NCBI GenBank assembly: GCA_903911355.1
Contig: CAIWDD010000040.1
Span: 1 to 64,000, forward strand
Direction: 5' to 3'
Length of the DNA stretch: 64,000 nucleotides
DNA from: an uncultured Nodularia sp.
GTDB lineage: Bacteria; Cyanobacteriota; Cyanobacteriia; Cyanobacteriales; Nostocaceae
Positions within the stretch are counted from its first letter, which is position 1. Each line of letters begins with the position of its first letter. Below are positions 9,114 through 17,140 of this stretch, one piece after another. The notes below the pieces were generated by a model. It had not been told where the DNA came from and did not search any database. It saw only the letters and a list, made by a program, of their open reading frames with translations. The translations under genes were made by a program, and so were the position numbers.

Positions 9114-9590
9114 ATGACTTGGCGCGGGTCTACAACGGTTCCTGACCGGATTTTTGCTTGTTTACCTTATTTACTCCCCCTGGTTGAAAGTCTCAGCTTT
9201 GGTAGCTTTTTGTTTGGACAGTTTCCTGTACTAAAATTGCTGCTTATCCCTTTGAGTCCCATAGTAGCAATTTATGGCAGTATTCCCTATGCTAGTCTGA
9301 TTATTTTCTTGGCTTTGTTTGCCCTGGTAATCAGAAACGAAAAAATAAATCACTTTATTCGTTTCAATGCTATGCAAGCAATTCTTCTAAGCATTGTTTT
9401 ATTTTTGTGTTCCATCCTACTGGAAGTCGTGGGTTTGGTTCCTGGTGCTGGCTTGGCCACAGAAACCCTCACGAACACCATCTTTATCGGCATATTAGCA
9501 GCATTTGTATATTCTGTAGCCCAATCCTTGTTGGGGCGTTATGCAGAAATTCCCGCCATTTCCGATGCAGTGTATATGCAAATACGGTAA
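9114..9590 (+). CDS. Tic20-family membrane protein
   Basis: A 158-residue protein with four hydrophobic segments, matching the size and arrangement of cyanobacterial homologues of chloroplast Tic20, an inner-envelope protein-import component. It opens with STTVPDRIFACLPYLLPLVE; the loop RNEKINHFIRFNAMQAILL between segments 2 and 3 is a hallmark of the family. The AGGAGAA site before the ATG supports the start. It ends 3 bases before the convergent FAH gene. The cyanobacterial role is not settled. Confidence 0.85.
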   Translation: MTWRGSTTVPDRIFACLPYLLPLVESLSFGSFLFGQFPVLKLLLIPLSPIVAIYGSIPYASLIIFLALFALVIRNEKINHFIRFNAMQAILLSIVLFLCSILLEVVGLVPGAGLATETLTNTIFIGILAAFVYSVAQSLLGRYAEIPAISDAVYMQIR

Positions 9591-9593
9591 GTG

Positions 9594-10367
9594 TTAACGT
9601 TTGGTGACTGTGTTCTCTAGGCGACCAATGCCTTCAATTTCTACCCGAATGCGATCGCCGATGTGTAATTGTCCTACGCCAAATGGCGTACCGGTGAGCA
9701 CTACATCCCCTGGTAGTAGTGTCATCACCTGACTAATGTAGGAAACTAGGAGATCAGGGGGAAATACCATCTCATCAATACAAGCAGATTGTACAGGAGT
9801 GCGATCGTCATTCAAGAAAGTCTGTAACCTCGCCCCGGGATTGACTTCGCGCACAATCCAAGGGCCTAGGGGACAGAAGGTATCAAAACCCTTGGCGCGA
9901 GTCCATTGGCCATCCTGTTTTTGTAAGTCCCTTGCCGTGACATCGTTAGCGATAGTGTAGCCCCAGATTTTAGTTTGGGCTTCTTCTGGTGTGCAGTCAC
10001 AAGTGCGATCGCCAATTACTATTGCTAGCTCACCCTCGTAGTCCACCCGCTGCGACTGGGGAGGATACTTAATCTGTGTTTCCGTAGGAATAATAGACGT
10101 TGATGGCTTGAGAAATATTAATGGTTCTTTGGGGACTGTAGATCCCATTTCCTGAGCATGGTCTGCATAATTCTTGCCTACCGCCACTACTTTTGAGGGC
10201 GCACAGGGGGTGAGAATTTGATAATTTTCCGGTTTGAGAATTAAATCTGTGGGTTGTCCTTCTAACCAGGGTGGAGCATCTAACACCTGCACGCTCAGGG
10301 ATAGTTGTAGCAATCCATAGTAAATCTTGCCTTCTAGATTTTGAACTCGCACATAGCGCTGCGCCAT
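9594..10367 (-). CDS. Fumarylacetoacetate hydrolase (FAH) family protein
   Basis: A 257-residue enzyme with the FAH fold of acylpyruvate hydrolases, oxaloacetate decarboxylases and catechol-pathway hydratases. Seen are VGKNYADHAQEMG, FLKPSTSII, the metal-binding segment VDYEGELAIVIG, GYTIANDVTARDLQ, KGFDTFCPLGPWIV and LLPGDVVLTGTPFGVG. The usual metal-binding acidic residues are present. The exact substrate cannot be told from sequence; many bacterial members act on oxaloacetate or acylpyruvates. It converges with the Tic20 gene and is transcribed divergently from rpsF. Confidence 0.9.
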   Translation of the reverse strand: MAQRYVRVQNLEGKIYYGLLQLSLSVQVLDAPPWLEGQPTDLILKPENYQILTPCAPSKVVAVGKNYADHAQEMGSTVPKEPLIFLKPSTSIIPTETQIKYPPQSQRVDYEGELAIVIGDRTCDCTPEEAQTKIWGYTIANDVTARDLQKQDGQWTRAKGFDTFCPLGPWIVREVNPGARLQTFLNDDRTPVQSACIDEMVFPPDLLVSYISQVMTLLPGDVVLTGTPFGVGQLHIGDRIRVEIEGIGRLENTVTKR

Positions 10368-10601
10368 AAACTTGATTAATATCCTTTTGTTTGCGATTAC
10401 AATCTGCTTTGGATTTTAGAGCCAATCTAAAATCTAAAATCTAAAATCTAAAAATTGGCGCATTTGGCTCATGATTTTGATGAAAAACTGATAAGATTAT
10501 AATTCCTTGTTGCTGAGATGTTGATAATTCTTAGTATCATTTGTGATATTCATGTATCAAATCACATCAGCAGCCCTTTGTCCATAAGGTGACTGAAAAT
10601 C

Positions 10602-10949
10602 ATGTCTATAGTTTACGAAACAATTTACATTCTCCGTCCAGACCTAGGAGATGAACAGGTAGAGCAAGCAATTGCTAAATACCAAAACTTGCTGACTGAA
10701 CAAGGTGCTGAAAACATCGAAATTCAAAACCGTGGTAAACGTCGCCTAGCTTATGAAATTAAAAAGCATCGGGATGGCATTTATGTTCAAATGAACTACA
10801 CAGGACCCGGAAATGCCATCGCTGTTATGGAACGTGCTATGCGTTTAAGTGAAGAAGTAATTCGTTACTTGACCATTAAGCAGGAACTACCAAAGGAAAC
10901 AGCACCAGCAGAAGCAGAAGCAGAACAGACAGAAGCTGTTGCTGTCTAA
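10602..10949 (+). CDS. rpsF: 30S ribosomal protein S6
   Basis: A 115-residue primary ribosomal protein that binds 16S rRNA with S18 in the 30S platform. The start [11 protein letters not shown] and the segments [20 protein letters not shown] and [12 protein letters not shown] are diagnostic. The last ~18 residues are an Ala/Glu-rich tail typical of cyanobacterial S6. rpsR is not adjacent, so S6 is expressed as a separate unit. A hairpin terminator lies ~45 bases past the stop. Confidence 0.97.
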   Translation: MSIVYETIYILRPDLGDEQVEQAIAKYQNLLTEQGAENIEIQNRGKRRLAYEIKKHRDGIYVQMNYTGPGNAIAVMERAMRLSEEVIRYLTIKQELPKETAPAEAEAEQTEAVAV

Positions 10950-10992
10950 CAAGGTAATGTCACACTTGCGTAGCTGATCCCTTGAAAACAAG

Positions 10993-11020
10993 AATCCCCG
11001 AGTTTTTAATTCGGGGAATT
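10993..11020. terminator. Hairpin between rpsF and the STAS gene
   Basis: The stem TCCCCGA / TCGGGGA surrounds a T-rich 9-base loop between two convergent genes. It can serve rpsF and, on the other strand, the STAS gene. U runs are short on both sides. Confidence 0.6.
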
Positions 11021-11052
11021 TCAACGGTACAATCTCACCAAAGGTGAATATA

Positions 11053-11400
11053 TCAAGCCACCACTAGATTTTTATCATGACTGTGAGTGAAAATATCCTC
11101 ATAAGTATCAAATATCTCAAATACTGAGTCCAGCTGTGTTAGCTCCAAAATTAATCTCACCGGAGCTTGTACGTTACACAAAACTAGACGACAATTATTT
11201 TCACGCGCATAAGTTAGTCCATTGATGAGGGGGACTAATCCTGAACTGTCCATGAAATCTACTTCTGACATATCAAGAACCCAGAGTTGATGAGGCCGGG
11301 GTACCACTTCAAGCATCTGTTTGCTAAAAGCCATTCCACCTTGCAAGTCTATACTGCCGTGGGGCTTAAATAAAACTACTTGATCTTGTGAGATAATCAT
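11053..11400 (-). CDS. STAS-domain protein (anti-sigma-factor antagonist type)
   Basis: A 115-residue single STAS domain. The strand-helix core VLDMSEVDFMDSSGLVPLIN carries the conserved Ser (52/53) that is phosphorylated in SpoIIAA-type antagonists. Such proteins bind anti-sigma or Ser-kinase partners in partner-switching signalling. No partner kinase or phosphatase gene adjoins it, so the partner must be elsewhere. Length is close to the family norm, with a short charged tail. Confidence 0.85.
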   Translation of the reverse strand: MIISQDQVVLFKPHGSIDLQGGMAFSKQMLEVVPRPHQLWVLDMSEVDFMDSSGLVPLINGLTYARENNCRLVLCNVQAPVRLILELTQLDSVFEIFDTYEDIFTHSHDKNLVVA

Positions 11401-11823
11401 GAATTTAACAAACTAGTTGGAACACGTGACAGAACAGAAATTTGACATCAATACTGATTCGGTTTCAACGACAAAATCACTGTTTTATCTTTAAAATGTC
11501 GTATAATTTATTATGACTCCTATAAGTATATGCATGATTGTCTACTAATTTCGGTATCAAGGGTATCTTTTACCATATCTTTATATCTTACCATACCATT
11601 GATAAATATTTAATAAAAACCGCTAAATAAAGTTGCATAAATATATATTTAATGCTAATGCATGAAGTCAAGGTTTGGAGAGACAAGTAAATCTGCATCC
11701 AAAAATCTCCTTGACAAGTGGCAATCTGGAAATCTCAATTGTGGAAGCAGCTTGATTGACACCTCAGCCATAGAAGCGCCAAGATATATAAAAGGTAAAA
11801 AATTGTAAAGGCGGCGGTGCGGG
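11401..11823. other. Divergent promoter region, no gene seen
   Basis: A 423-base AT-rich region between the STAS gene and the DedA gene, which diverge from it. Apart from degenerate ACCATA-type direct repeats around 11570-11600, no ORF, RNA or repeat is convincing. Confidence 0.5.
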
Positions 11824-12453
11824 ATGTCTGTTGATCTGATTTCACTAGAAAACATCCAGGAATTTGCTCACCAGTACGGTTACTGGGCAATTTTTTGGGG
11901 AATTTTGCTAGAAAATTTGGGCATTCCTCTTCCAGGTGAAACCGTAACCCTAGTGGGCGGGTTTCTCTCCGGTAGTGAGGAACTAAACTATTGGTTAGTT
12001 CTTAGTGATGCTGTTGCAGGTGCTGTCATTGGTGGTGCTTGCGGCTATTGGCTTGGTAAATGGGGAGGCTGGCCTTTTCTAGTAAAAATAGGTAAACTCT
12101 TTCGGATTTCCGATGAGCGGTTATTGAATATTAAAGATCAATTTAGTGAAAATGCGACTAAAGCCGTATTTTTTGGGCGGTTTTTCGCATTGTTACGGAT
12201 TTTTGCCGCACCACTGGCTGGTATAGCCGAAATGCCTTTCAGAAAATTCTTTTTGTACAACTTAGCAGGAGCCACTGCCTGGGCCAGTCTCATGGTAACC
12301 TTAGCTTTCTTTGCTGGTAGAGTTGTCTCCCTAGAACAACTAGTTGCTTGGGTGAGTCAATTTGCGATCGCAGCCTTACTAATCCTTGTTACCTTGATTG
12401 TCATACCCATCTGGTTAGAATCCCGCCAGGTCAAGGGCGCGGCCGGTGAGTAA
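11824..12453 (+). CDS. DedA-family (SNARE-associated) membrane protein
   Basis: A 209-residue inner-membrane protein of the DedA/VTT family, whose members translocate lipids such as undecaprenyl phosphate or phosphatidylethanolamine. Key segments are GILLENLGIPLPGETVTLVGG near residue 26, the central CGYWLGKWGG, and FFGRFFALLRIFAAPLAGIA. These carry the conserved Glu, Gly and Arg residues of the re-entrant helices. Length fits the family. It converges with argG and is separated from it by a strong hairpin. The substrate cannot be deduced. Confidence 0.9.
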   Translation: MSVDLISLENIQEFAHQYGYWAIFWGILLENLGIPLPGETVTLVGGFLSGSEELNYWLVLSDAVAGAVIGGACGYWLGKWGGWPFLVKIGKLFRISDERLLNIKDQFSENATKAVFFGRFFALLRIFAAPLAGIAEMPFRKFFLYNLAGATAWASLMVTLAFFAGRVVSLEQLVAWVSQFAIAALLILVTLIVIPIWLESRQVKGAAGE

Positions 12454-12460
12454 GTAAAAC

Positions 12461-12476
12461 GGGGACTACAGTCCCC
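12461..12476 (-). terminator. Terminator between DedA gene and argG
   Basis: A perfect GGGGACT-ac-AGTCCCC hairpin lies between convergent genes. On the minus strand it is followed by GTTTTACTT, which suits argG termination; the opposite orientation lacks a U run. Confidence 0.65.
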
Positions 12477-12489
12477 ACATACCCTCAGA

Positions 12490-13686
12490 TTAAGATTGAG
12501 AAGCCCAAATGCGAGTGGGTAAGCCCCAAACGTAAATAAACCCTTCAGCTGCTTTGTGGTCAAACTGGTCTTCAGAACCATAAGTCGCTAAATCGGGGCT
12601 ATAGAGTGAATGGTCACTCCAACGCCCGACAATGGTGGCGCTACCTTTAAACAGTTTGACTCGCACAGTTCCCATAACTCGTTCCTGTGTCTTTTGAATA
12701 AAAGCATCTAGTGCGCCTTTCAGGGGGCTGTACCACAGACCATTATAAACAATTTGGGTGTAAGTCTCTTCAATACCTCGCTTGTAGTGGCTGACATCTG
12801 CTGTTAGAGTCAGACTTTCTAAATCCCGGTGTGCCTGAATTAACACAAGCATCGCCGGCGATTCGTAGATTTCCCTGGACTTAATTCCAACTAGGCGGTT
12901 TTCAATCATATCTATCCGGCCAATACCGTGATTTCCTACTACCTGATTGAGCTGTTCAATTAACTCCACTGGGTTTTTAGGCGTCCCGTTGAGGCTGGTG
13001 GGAATACCACGGGTAAAACCAATTTCAATGTACTCGGGTTCATTCGGCGTGTCAGCGATCGCCTTAGTCATTTCATAAATTTCAGCTGGTGGTTCCGCCG
13101 CAGGATCTTCCAGTACGCCAGCTTCGATACTACGACCAAGTAAATTTTTATCAATGCTGTAGGGGGAGGACTTTTTCACCGGTGAGGGGATACCAAATTC
13201 CTCACCATAAGCGATGGTTTGCTCGCGACTCATTCCCCATTCTCTGGCTGGTGCTAGGATCTTCAATTTGGGGTCAAGTGCAGCACAAGACACATCAAAG
13301 CGCACCTGATCATTACCCTTACCAGTGCAACCATGAGCGATCGCATCAGCGCCATATTTATGAGCAGTTTCTACTAATATTTTGGCAATTAATGGGCGAG
13401 CCAGAGCAGTCCCCAAAGGATAACGATTTTCATAGAGGGCGTTGGCTTGAATGGCCGCAAAGGCATAATCTTTAACGAAACTGTCTTTCACATCAGCCAC
13501 CAATGACTCACTAGCACCGGATTTGAGCGCTTTTTCTCGGATTGGCTCTAATTCATCTCCCTGACCTAAATCTGCTGCGAGGGTAATCACCTCCTCCACA
13601 CCCCACTCATTTTTCAGGTAGGGAATACAAACAGAGGTATCCACCCCCCCAGAATATGCCAAAACAACCTTTTTAGCGCGACCCAT
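12490..13686 (-). CDS. argG: Argininosuccinate synthase
   Basis: The 398-residue enzyme joins citrulline and aspartate using ATP, the penultimate step of arginine synthesis. The N-terminal PP-loop [16 protein letters not shown] binds [32 protein letters not shown] and [20 protein letters not shown] are the conserved substrate-binding segments. Length is normal. It stands alone on its strand, ~57 bases upstream of the stop of the next minus-strand gene's neighbour region. No anomaly is seen. Confidence 0.97.
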   Translation of the reverse strand: MGRAKKVVLAYSGGVDTSVCIPYLKNEWGVEEVITLAADLGQGDELEPIREKALKSGASESLVADVKDSFVKDYAFAAIQANALYENRYPLGTALARPLIAKILVETAHKYGADAIAHGCTGKGNDQVRFDVSCAALDPKLKILAPAREWGMSREQTIAYGEEFGIPSPVKKSSPYSIDKNLLGRSIEAGVLEDPAAEPPAEIYEMTKAIADTPNEPEYIEIGFTRGIPTSLNGTPKNPVELIEQLNQVVGNHGIGRIDMIENRLVGIKSREIYESPAMLVLIQAHRDLESLTLTADVSHYKRGIEETYTQIVYNGLWYSPLKGALDAFIQKTQERVMGTVRVKLFKGSATIVGRWSDHSLYSPDLATYGSEDQFDHKAAEGFIYVWGLPTRIWASQS

Positions 13687-13742
13687 TGGTTTCTCCAGTT
13701 AGAAAAACAAAGAATGAGTCATCATTATAAGGTATGTAGGGT

Positions 13743-16148
13743 TTAAAAATTACCTCTGAGAAACAGAGTAAATACATTCTCGTTGATTTTCAATTCCTGT
13801 CCATTGTTATCTGTGCCAAAGTCGTACTCATTATTACTCCAGGATAGGTTAAATATAGGACTATTCTGATTGCTACCCATTCTCCATCTAGCTCCCGCAC
13901 CATAAACAGCACGAGCGGCATTTTCATTCACGGGATGATAATAGGCTGATAATGACAAATTCTGGCTAAATTCAATACCAGCACTTGTCAGCAAAGTATT
14001 TTTAATTGCATCCGGTAAAACATCCCCAAAATAGTTAGTTAAACCGAACCAAACATTACCTAAATTAGCCCTAGCTCTCAGGTTAATAGAATTTACAAAG
14101 TCATCGGCTCGAGTTTCCCTGTCAAAAGCATAATTAACCCCCGTGGAGATGACTAAATTACTACTCCGATTCCAGGGGATAACTTTATCAATACTACCTG
14201 TAACTTGACTGTAATTATCAACATCTGGATTAAGATAACCAATTATGGCTCCAGAAAAACGCCATCTGTCCGCAGTATTTTTCGTATAATCCACACCAGT
14301 GTAAGCTTGAATTTCTTCTGCGCCGATCACACCTGTATAATATCGCAATACATCCTGACTCCCGGTGATATTACCAGTAAAACTCAAATGTGGTACATAT
14401 ACTGTTTCTTGTTTATATTTGCTAGATGTGACACTATTCGCCTCTTGGTTAAAAACAGTCACATAAACTTGAGCATAAAAATTCGGCACATTTCGCGGTG
14501 AAAAACTTTGATTATTAATAGTAGATCTAAAATCTATATTAGACTCAGATCCCCCTTCTAAACCCTGAGAGGATAATATTTTCAGGTTACCAATATCTTC
14601 AAACCGAGTACTAACACCAGAACTAAGTTGGATAGTGGGTGATGCTCCTACCCAAATACTATTAAAACTAGCAGCAGGTACTTGTGACCAACTTGTCAAT
14701 CCTGGGGGACTACTCTCGGCTCTAGCAATTCCGCCGTGATAAGCAGTTAAACTATTAGCAGGAATTCTTACGTTATTAGCAGCTAAAAACAAATTTCTGT
14801 TAACAGTCCTCCTCCCAGAAGGTTTGTGATGATTATCCCCAGGTGAAGCTAAATTGTTTTTCCCACTTGAGTTAAATCTGGTTTCTGAACTAGCTATGTT
14901 GGGTACAATATCAGGTAATACAGTATATCCCAATTGCAAAGCTGTATTCAACAAAGTATTATCATCATTTAAAATGAAGCTAAAGCCGCGTACAGTTCGA
15001 CCCATGACAGCTTCCCGGTCATTCATCCTCACAATTTGCCTAACTATAGAATAACTAGCAACCGGAGTATTTTCAACTTCTTCTTTTCTAATGACTGATA
15101 TCTGGTCGCCATTACTATTACCAACGGATCCACCGGTGTTGGGTATTAACAAATCTATACCAATTTGTTGACCATTTTCTAACCCGGGTTGAAATTCCGG
15201 TTTGCTGATTTCCTCTGCTGTTCTTGTTGCTACTACATCCCCCAGTGTTGCAGTTTGGGAAATCCTAAATGGTAGTAGATTATCAGAGTTAATATTCCCA
15301 GATTGTAAAGCCGGAATATATGTACATATTTGATCGGGGTTAGTCCCAGGAAAGATACATGAACCTGTCATACTCAATTGCAGGTTTGTACCCAACACAG
15401 TTTGTGGTTGTTTGAAGCTAACCGTAACTTCTCTAGTTTGTCTGGTGGTTTGCAGTTGTAAATATTCTCCTACTTGGTCTACAGTCAAGATATTATTTGT
15501 TGTTAAGTTTTCCTTAACTGTTCCGTTCAGCTTGACAATTCCGTTAATATTAAAAATATTATTGGGGCTATTATTAAAGTTGTAACCTAAATTTAATCGT
15601 CTCTCGGTTAAGTGGTCAATCAATAGACCATTGATAGGTAAGGTCGTTGTGCGGCGATGGATTTTTCGCTCATCAGCAATTCTCGGAGCAATGATATATT
15701 CTTGATTATCCCCTGGATGTGATTTTTCTATTGCTAATTTTTGTTTAATTTCTAATTCATCAACTCTAGGTTGTGAAACTAATTCTAGGGTATGAGATTC
15801 TGTGGTCTTAGTAGGTATACAAGAATGAATTATAGAATTACTTGTTAGTAAGTCCCTGACGGCGGTAAATTCTGCTTGTCCAGGATGAATGAACGGACAA
15901 AAGGGAAGCTGAGAACTACTTTCTGCTAAATTTGTCACCTTTAGCTGGTGGATAATACCAGATGCTGATATGTCCTCCAGATTATTAAATATTTTCTTTT
16001 CCACCTCGGAAGTGGTAAAAACTTCTAATTGGCTATTGCTTGTATTTTTAGACATCTCAGCAACTGCTGTTTGAGCCAGGAATATCACTGCTGAACTCAA
16101 GAGAAGACCAATTGTCCAGTTTAATTTTTGGTAGTGCAGAATCAACAT
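13743..16148 (-). CDS. Putative outer-membrane beta-barrel protein, unknown
   Basis: An 801-residue exported protein that I cannot name. The N-terminus is a typical Sec signal peptide with a hydrophobic core (IGLLLSSAVIFLAQ) and an AVAEM cleavage region near residue 31. The middle is Asn/Ser/Thr-rich and extended. From about residue 560 the pattern alternates hydrophobic and polar residues with aromatic girdles (e.g. LVISTGVNYAFD, VWFGLTNYFGD, LSLSAYYHPVNE), and it ends in FTLFLRGNF. A terminal Phe is the usual outer-membrane assembly signal. It lies downstream of a small secreted protein and PhoX on the same strand. A role in uptake or cell-surface structure is conceivable but unproven. Confidence 0.55.
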   Translation of the reverse strand: MLILHYQKLNWTIGLLLSSAVIFLAQTAVAEMSKNTSNSQLEVFTTSEVEKKIFNNLEDISASGIIHQLKVTNLAESSSQLPFCPFIHPGQAEFTAVRDLLTSNSIIHSCIPTKTTESHTLELVSQPRVDELEIKQKLAIEKSHPGDNQEYIIAPRIADERKIHRRTTTLPINGLLIDHLTERRLNLGYNFNNSPNNIFNINGIVKLNGTVKENLTTNNILTVDQVGEYLQLQTTRQTREVTVSFKQPQTVLGTNLQLSMTGSCIFPGTNPDQICTYIPALQSGNINSDNLLPFRISQTATLGDVVATRTAEEISKPEFQPGLENGQQIGIDLLIPNTGGSVGNSNGDQISVIRKEEVENTPVASYSIVRQIVRMNDREAVMGRTVRGFSFILNDDNTLLNTALQLGYTVLPDIVPNIASSETRFNSSGKNNLASPGDNHHKPSGRRTVNRNLFLAANNVRIPANSLTAYHGGIARAESSPPGLTSWSQVPAASFNSIWVGASPTIQLSSGVSTRFEDIGNLKILSSQGLEGGSESNIDFRSTINNQSFSPRNVPNFYAQVYVTVFNQEANSVTSSKYKQETVYVPHLSFTGNITGSQDVLRYYTGVIGAEEIQAYTGVDYTKNTADRWRFSGAIIGYLNPDVDNYSQVTGSIDKVIPWNRSSNLVISTGVNYAFDRETRADDFVNSINLRARANLGNVWFGLTNYFGDVLPDAIKNTLLTSAGIEFSQNLSLSAYYHPVNENAARAVYGAGARWRMGSNQNSPIFNLSWSNNEYDFGTDNNGQELKINENVFTLFLRGNF

Positions 16149-16358
16149 AGACGCTTATTACCAGTCCTGAAATAATTATCAAGTCTGGTTAAAAGATTAT
16201 CATAGGGATTTATGGTTTGTATTTTTTTTCTAACTTAAAAAAAGTTAGGGCTAAAAGAATTGGATAACGGGATCAATTTAACTGCCCCTATTGATAATTT
16301 TAAATTCTTGACACCCTAACAATTTTTTGGAAACAAAAGCGCTACCATTCCAGATTAC

Positions 16359-16784
16359 TTAAAATCCAGTTTCTATGGTTCCAATGGGGAGGTCTGTGAA
16401 GGTAGCAATGCTGTTAGCTTGGACGGTTTCTAACTTAGAATCTTCACCACCTATGATAGTAACATTGTTGTAAACTTCGCTCTCAGACTGACCACCTTCT
16501 TCACTGAAGGAATAATTCCCACTGTCGCTGATGATTTGAATCACGCCAGCACTACCTAAAGCAGTTGCGGAAATCACACCAGAGTTGGATGTGGCTAAAG
16601 CGGCCGCATCGTTTTTACCAATAGCGCCAGCAGCAGTCATTTCAATTACTAAACCATTTTCATCAAGTGTAGCTGCTACAGCCCCAGCAGCAGCGCCTTC
16701 ACCAGCAGAGGCTACAGAACCAAAGCCAAATACACTAGCGGAAACTGCAACTAAGGCGATCGCTACTTGTTTGTGGAATTTCAT
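16359..16784 (-). CDS. Small secreted Ala/Gly-rich protein, unknown
   Basis: 141 residues from the ATG at 16784; the TTG one codon earlier is rejected because AGGAG sits ~9 bases upstream of the ATG. A clear signal peptide (VAIALVAVSASVFGFGSVASAG) is cut near residue 28. The mature part is acidic and low in complexity (EGAAAGAVAATLDENG, alternating Ala/Ser/Gly strands), without Cys and almost without Lys/Arg. This suits a periplasmic or extracellular structural protein. A two-copy Pho-box-like repeat and a possible -10 element lie upstream. I do not recognise a family. Confidence 0.6.
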   Translation of the reverse strand: MKFHKQVAIALVAVSASVFGFGSVASAGEGAAAGAVAATLDENGLVIEMTAAGAIGKNDAAALATSNSGVISATALGSAGVIQIISDSGNYSFSEEGGQSESEVYNNVTIIGGEDSKLETVQANSIATFTDLPIGTIETGF

Positions 16785-16951
16785 CAACTTGTACTCCTCT
16801 TATTTCAACTTTGATCTAGTTGCGATGTATACACATTAACCTCTGTAGGTTGCTAATTCTTTCACTATTAGTTACTTTTAGCACCACAGAGAAAGCTTAC
16901 AACATGTGTATAACTACCATCACTACTATTTAGTATCTCATTAAAAAAGAG

Positions 16952-16990
16952 GTTATACTTTAGCTTCCTTAAAGTTAACTTTAAGTTAAG
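16952..16990 (-). promoter_or_regulatory. Candidate Pho-box half array plus -10 for the small secreted protein
   Basis: Read on the minus strand, CTTAACTT-AAA-GTTAACTT (16990 to 16972) gives two 8-bp direct repeats with a 3-base spacer. They are close to the cyanobacterial Pho-box unit PyTTAAPyPy(T/A). A TATAAC element follows after 14 bases (16957-16952). The second repeat starts with G instead of a pyrimidine and no third copy is present, so the call is tentative. Confidence 0.4.
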
Positions 16991-17067
16991 TTTTTCCTTG
17001 TTATATCTGTAATTTGACAATTCTCCTGGAGGTGATACCCTAGGTCAGATATCCAACCCATAACCCA

Positions 17068-17103
17068 TTAAAAAATATCCCCGACCATTATTAAGTCGAG
17101 GAT
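17068..17103 (-). terminator. Rho-independent terminator of phoX
   Basis: On the minus strand, an ATCCTCGAC / GTCGGGGAT stem with a 9-base loop (17077-17103) is followed directly by ATTTTTTAA. It lies ~40 bases past the PhoX stop codon and separates it from the small secreted protein gene. Confidence 0.8.
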
Positions 17104-17140
17104 AGGAAAATAATCTTGACGCTTGTCACCTGTCTAGGAT

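Noticed and set aside
10069-10425. 118-residue minus-strand ORF overlapping the FAH gene
   Set aside because: Different frame of the FAH gene; Ser/Arg-rich and no domain.
16186-16193. Single Pho-box-like unit (TTTAACCA on the minus strand) before the beta-barrel-like gene
   Set aside because: Only one 8-mer matches; no second unit at the 11-base period, which is expected by chance in AT-rich DNA.
16229-16248. CTAACTT...AAGTTAG hairpin after the small secreted protein gene as a terminator
   Set aside because: On the minus strand the hairpin is followed by an A run, not a U run, so it does not fit a rho-independent terminator for that gene.
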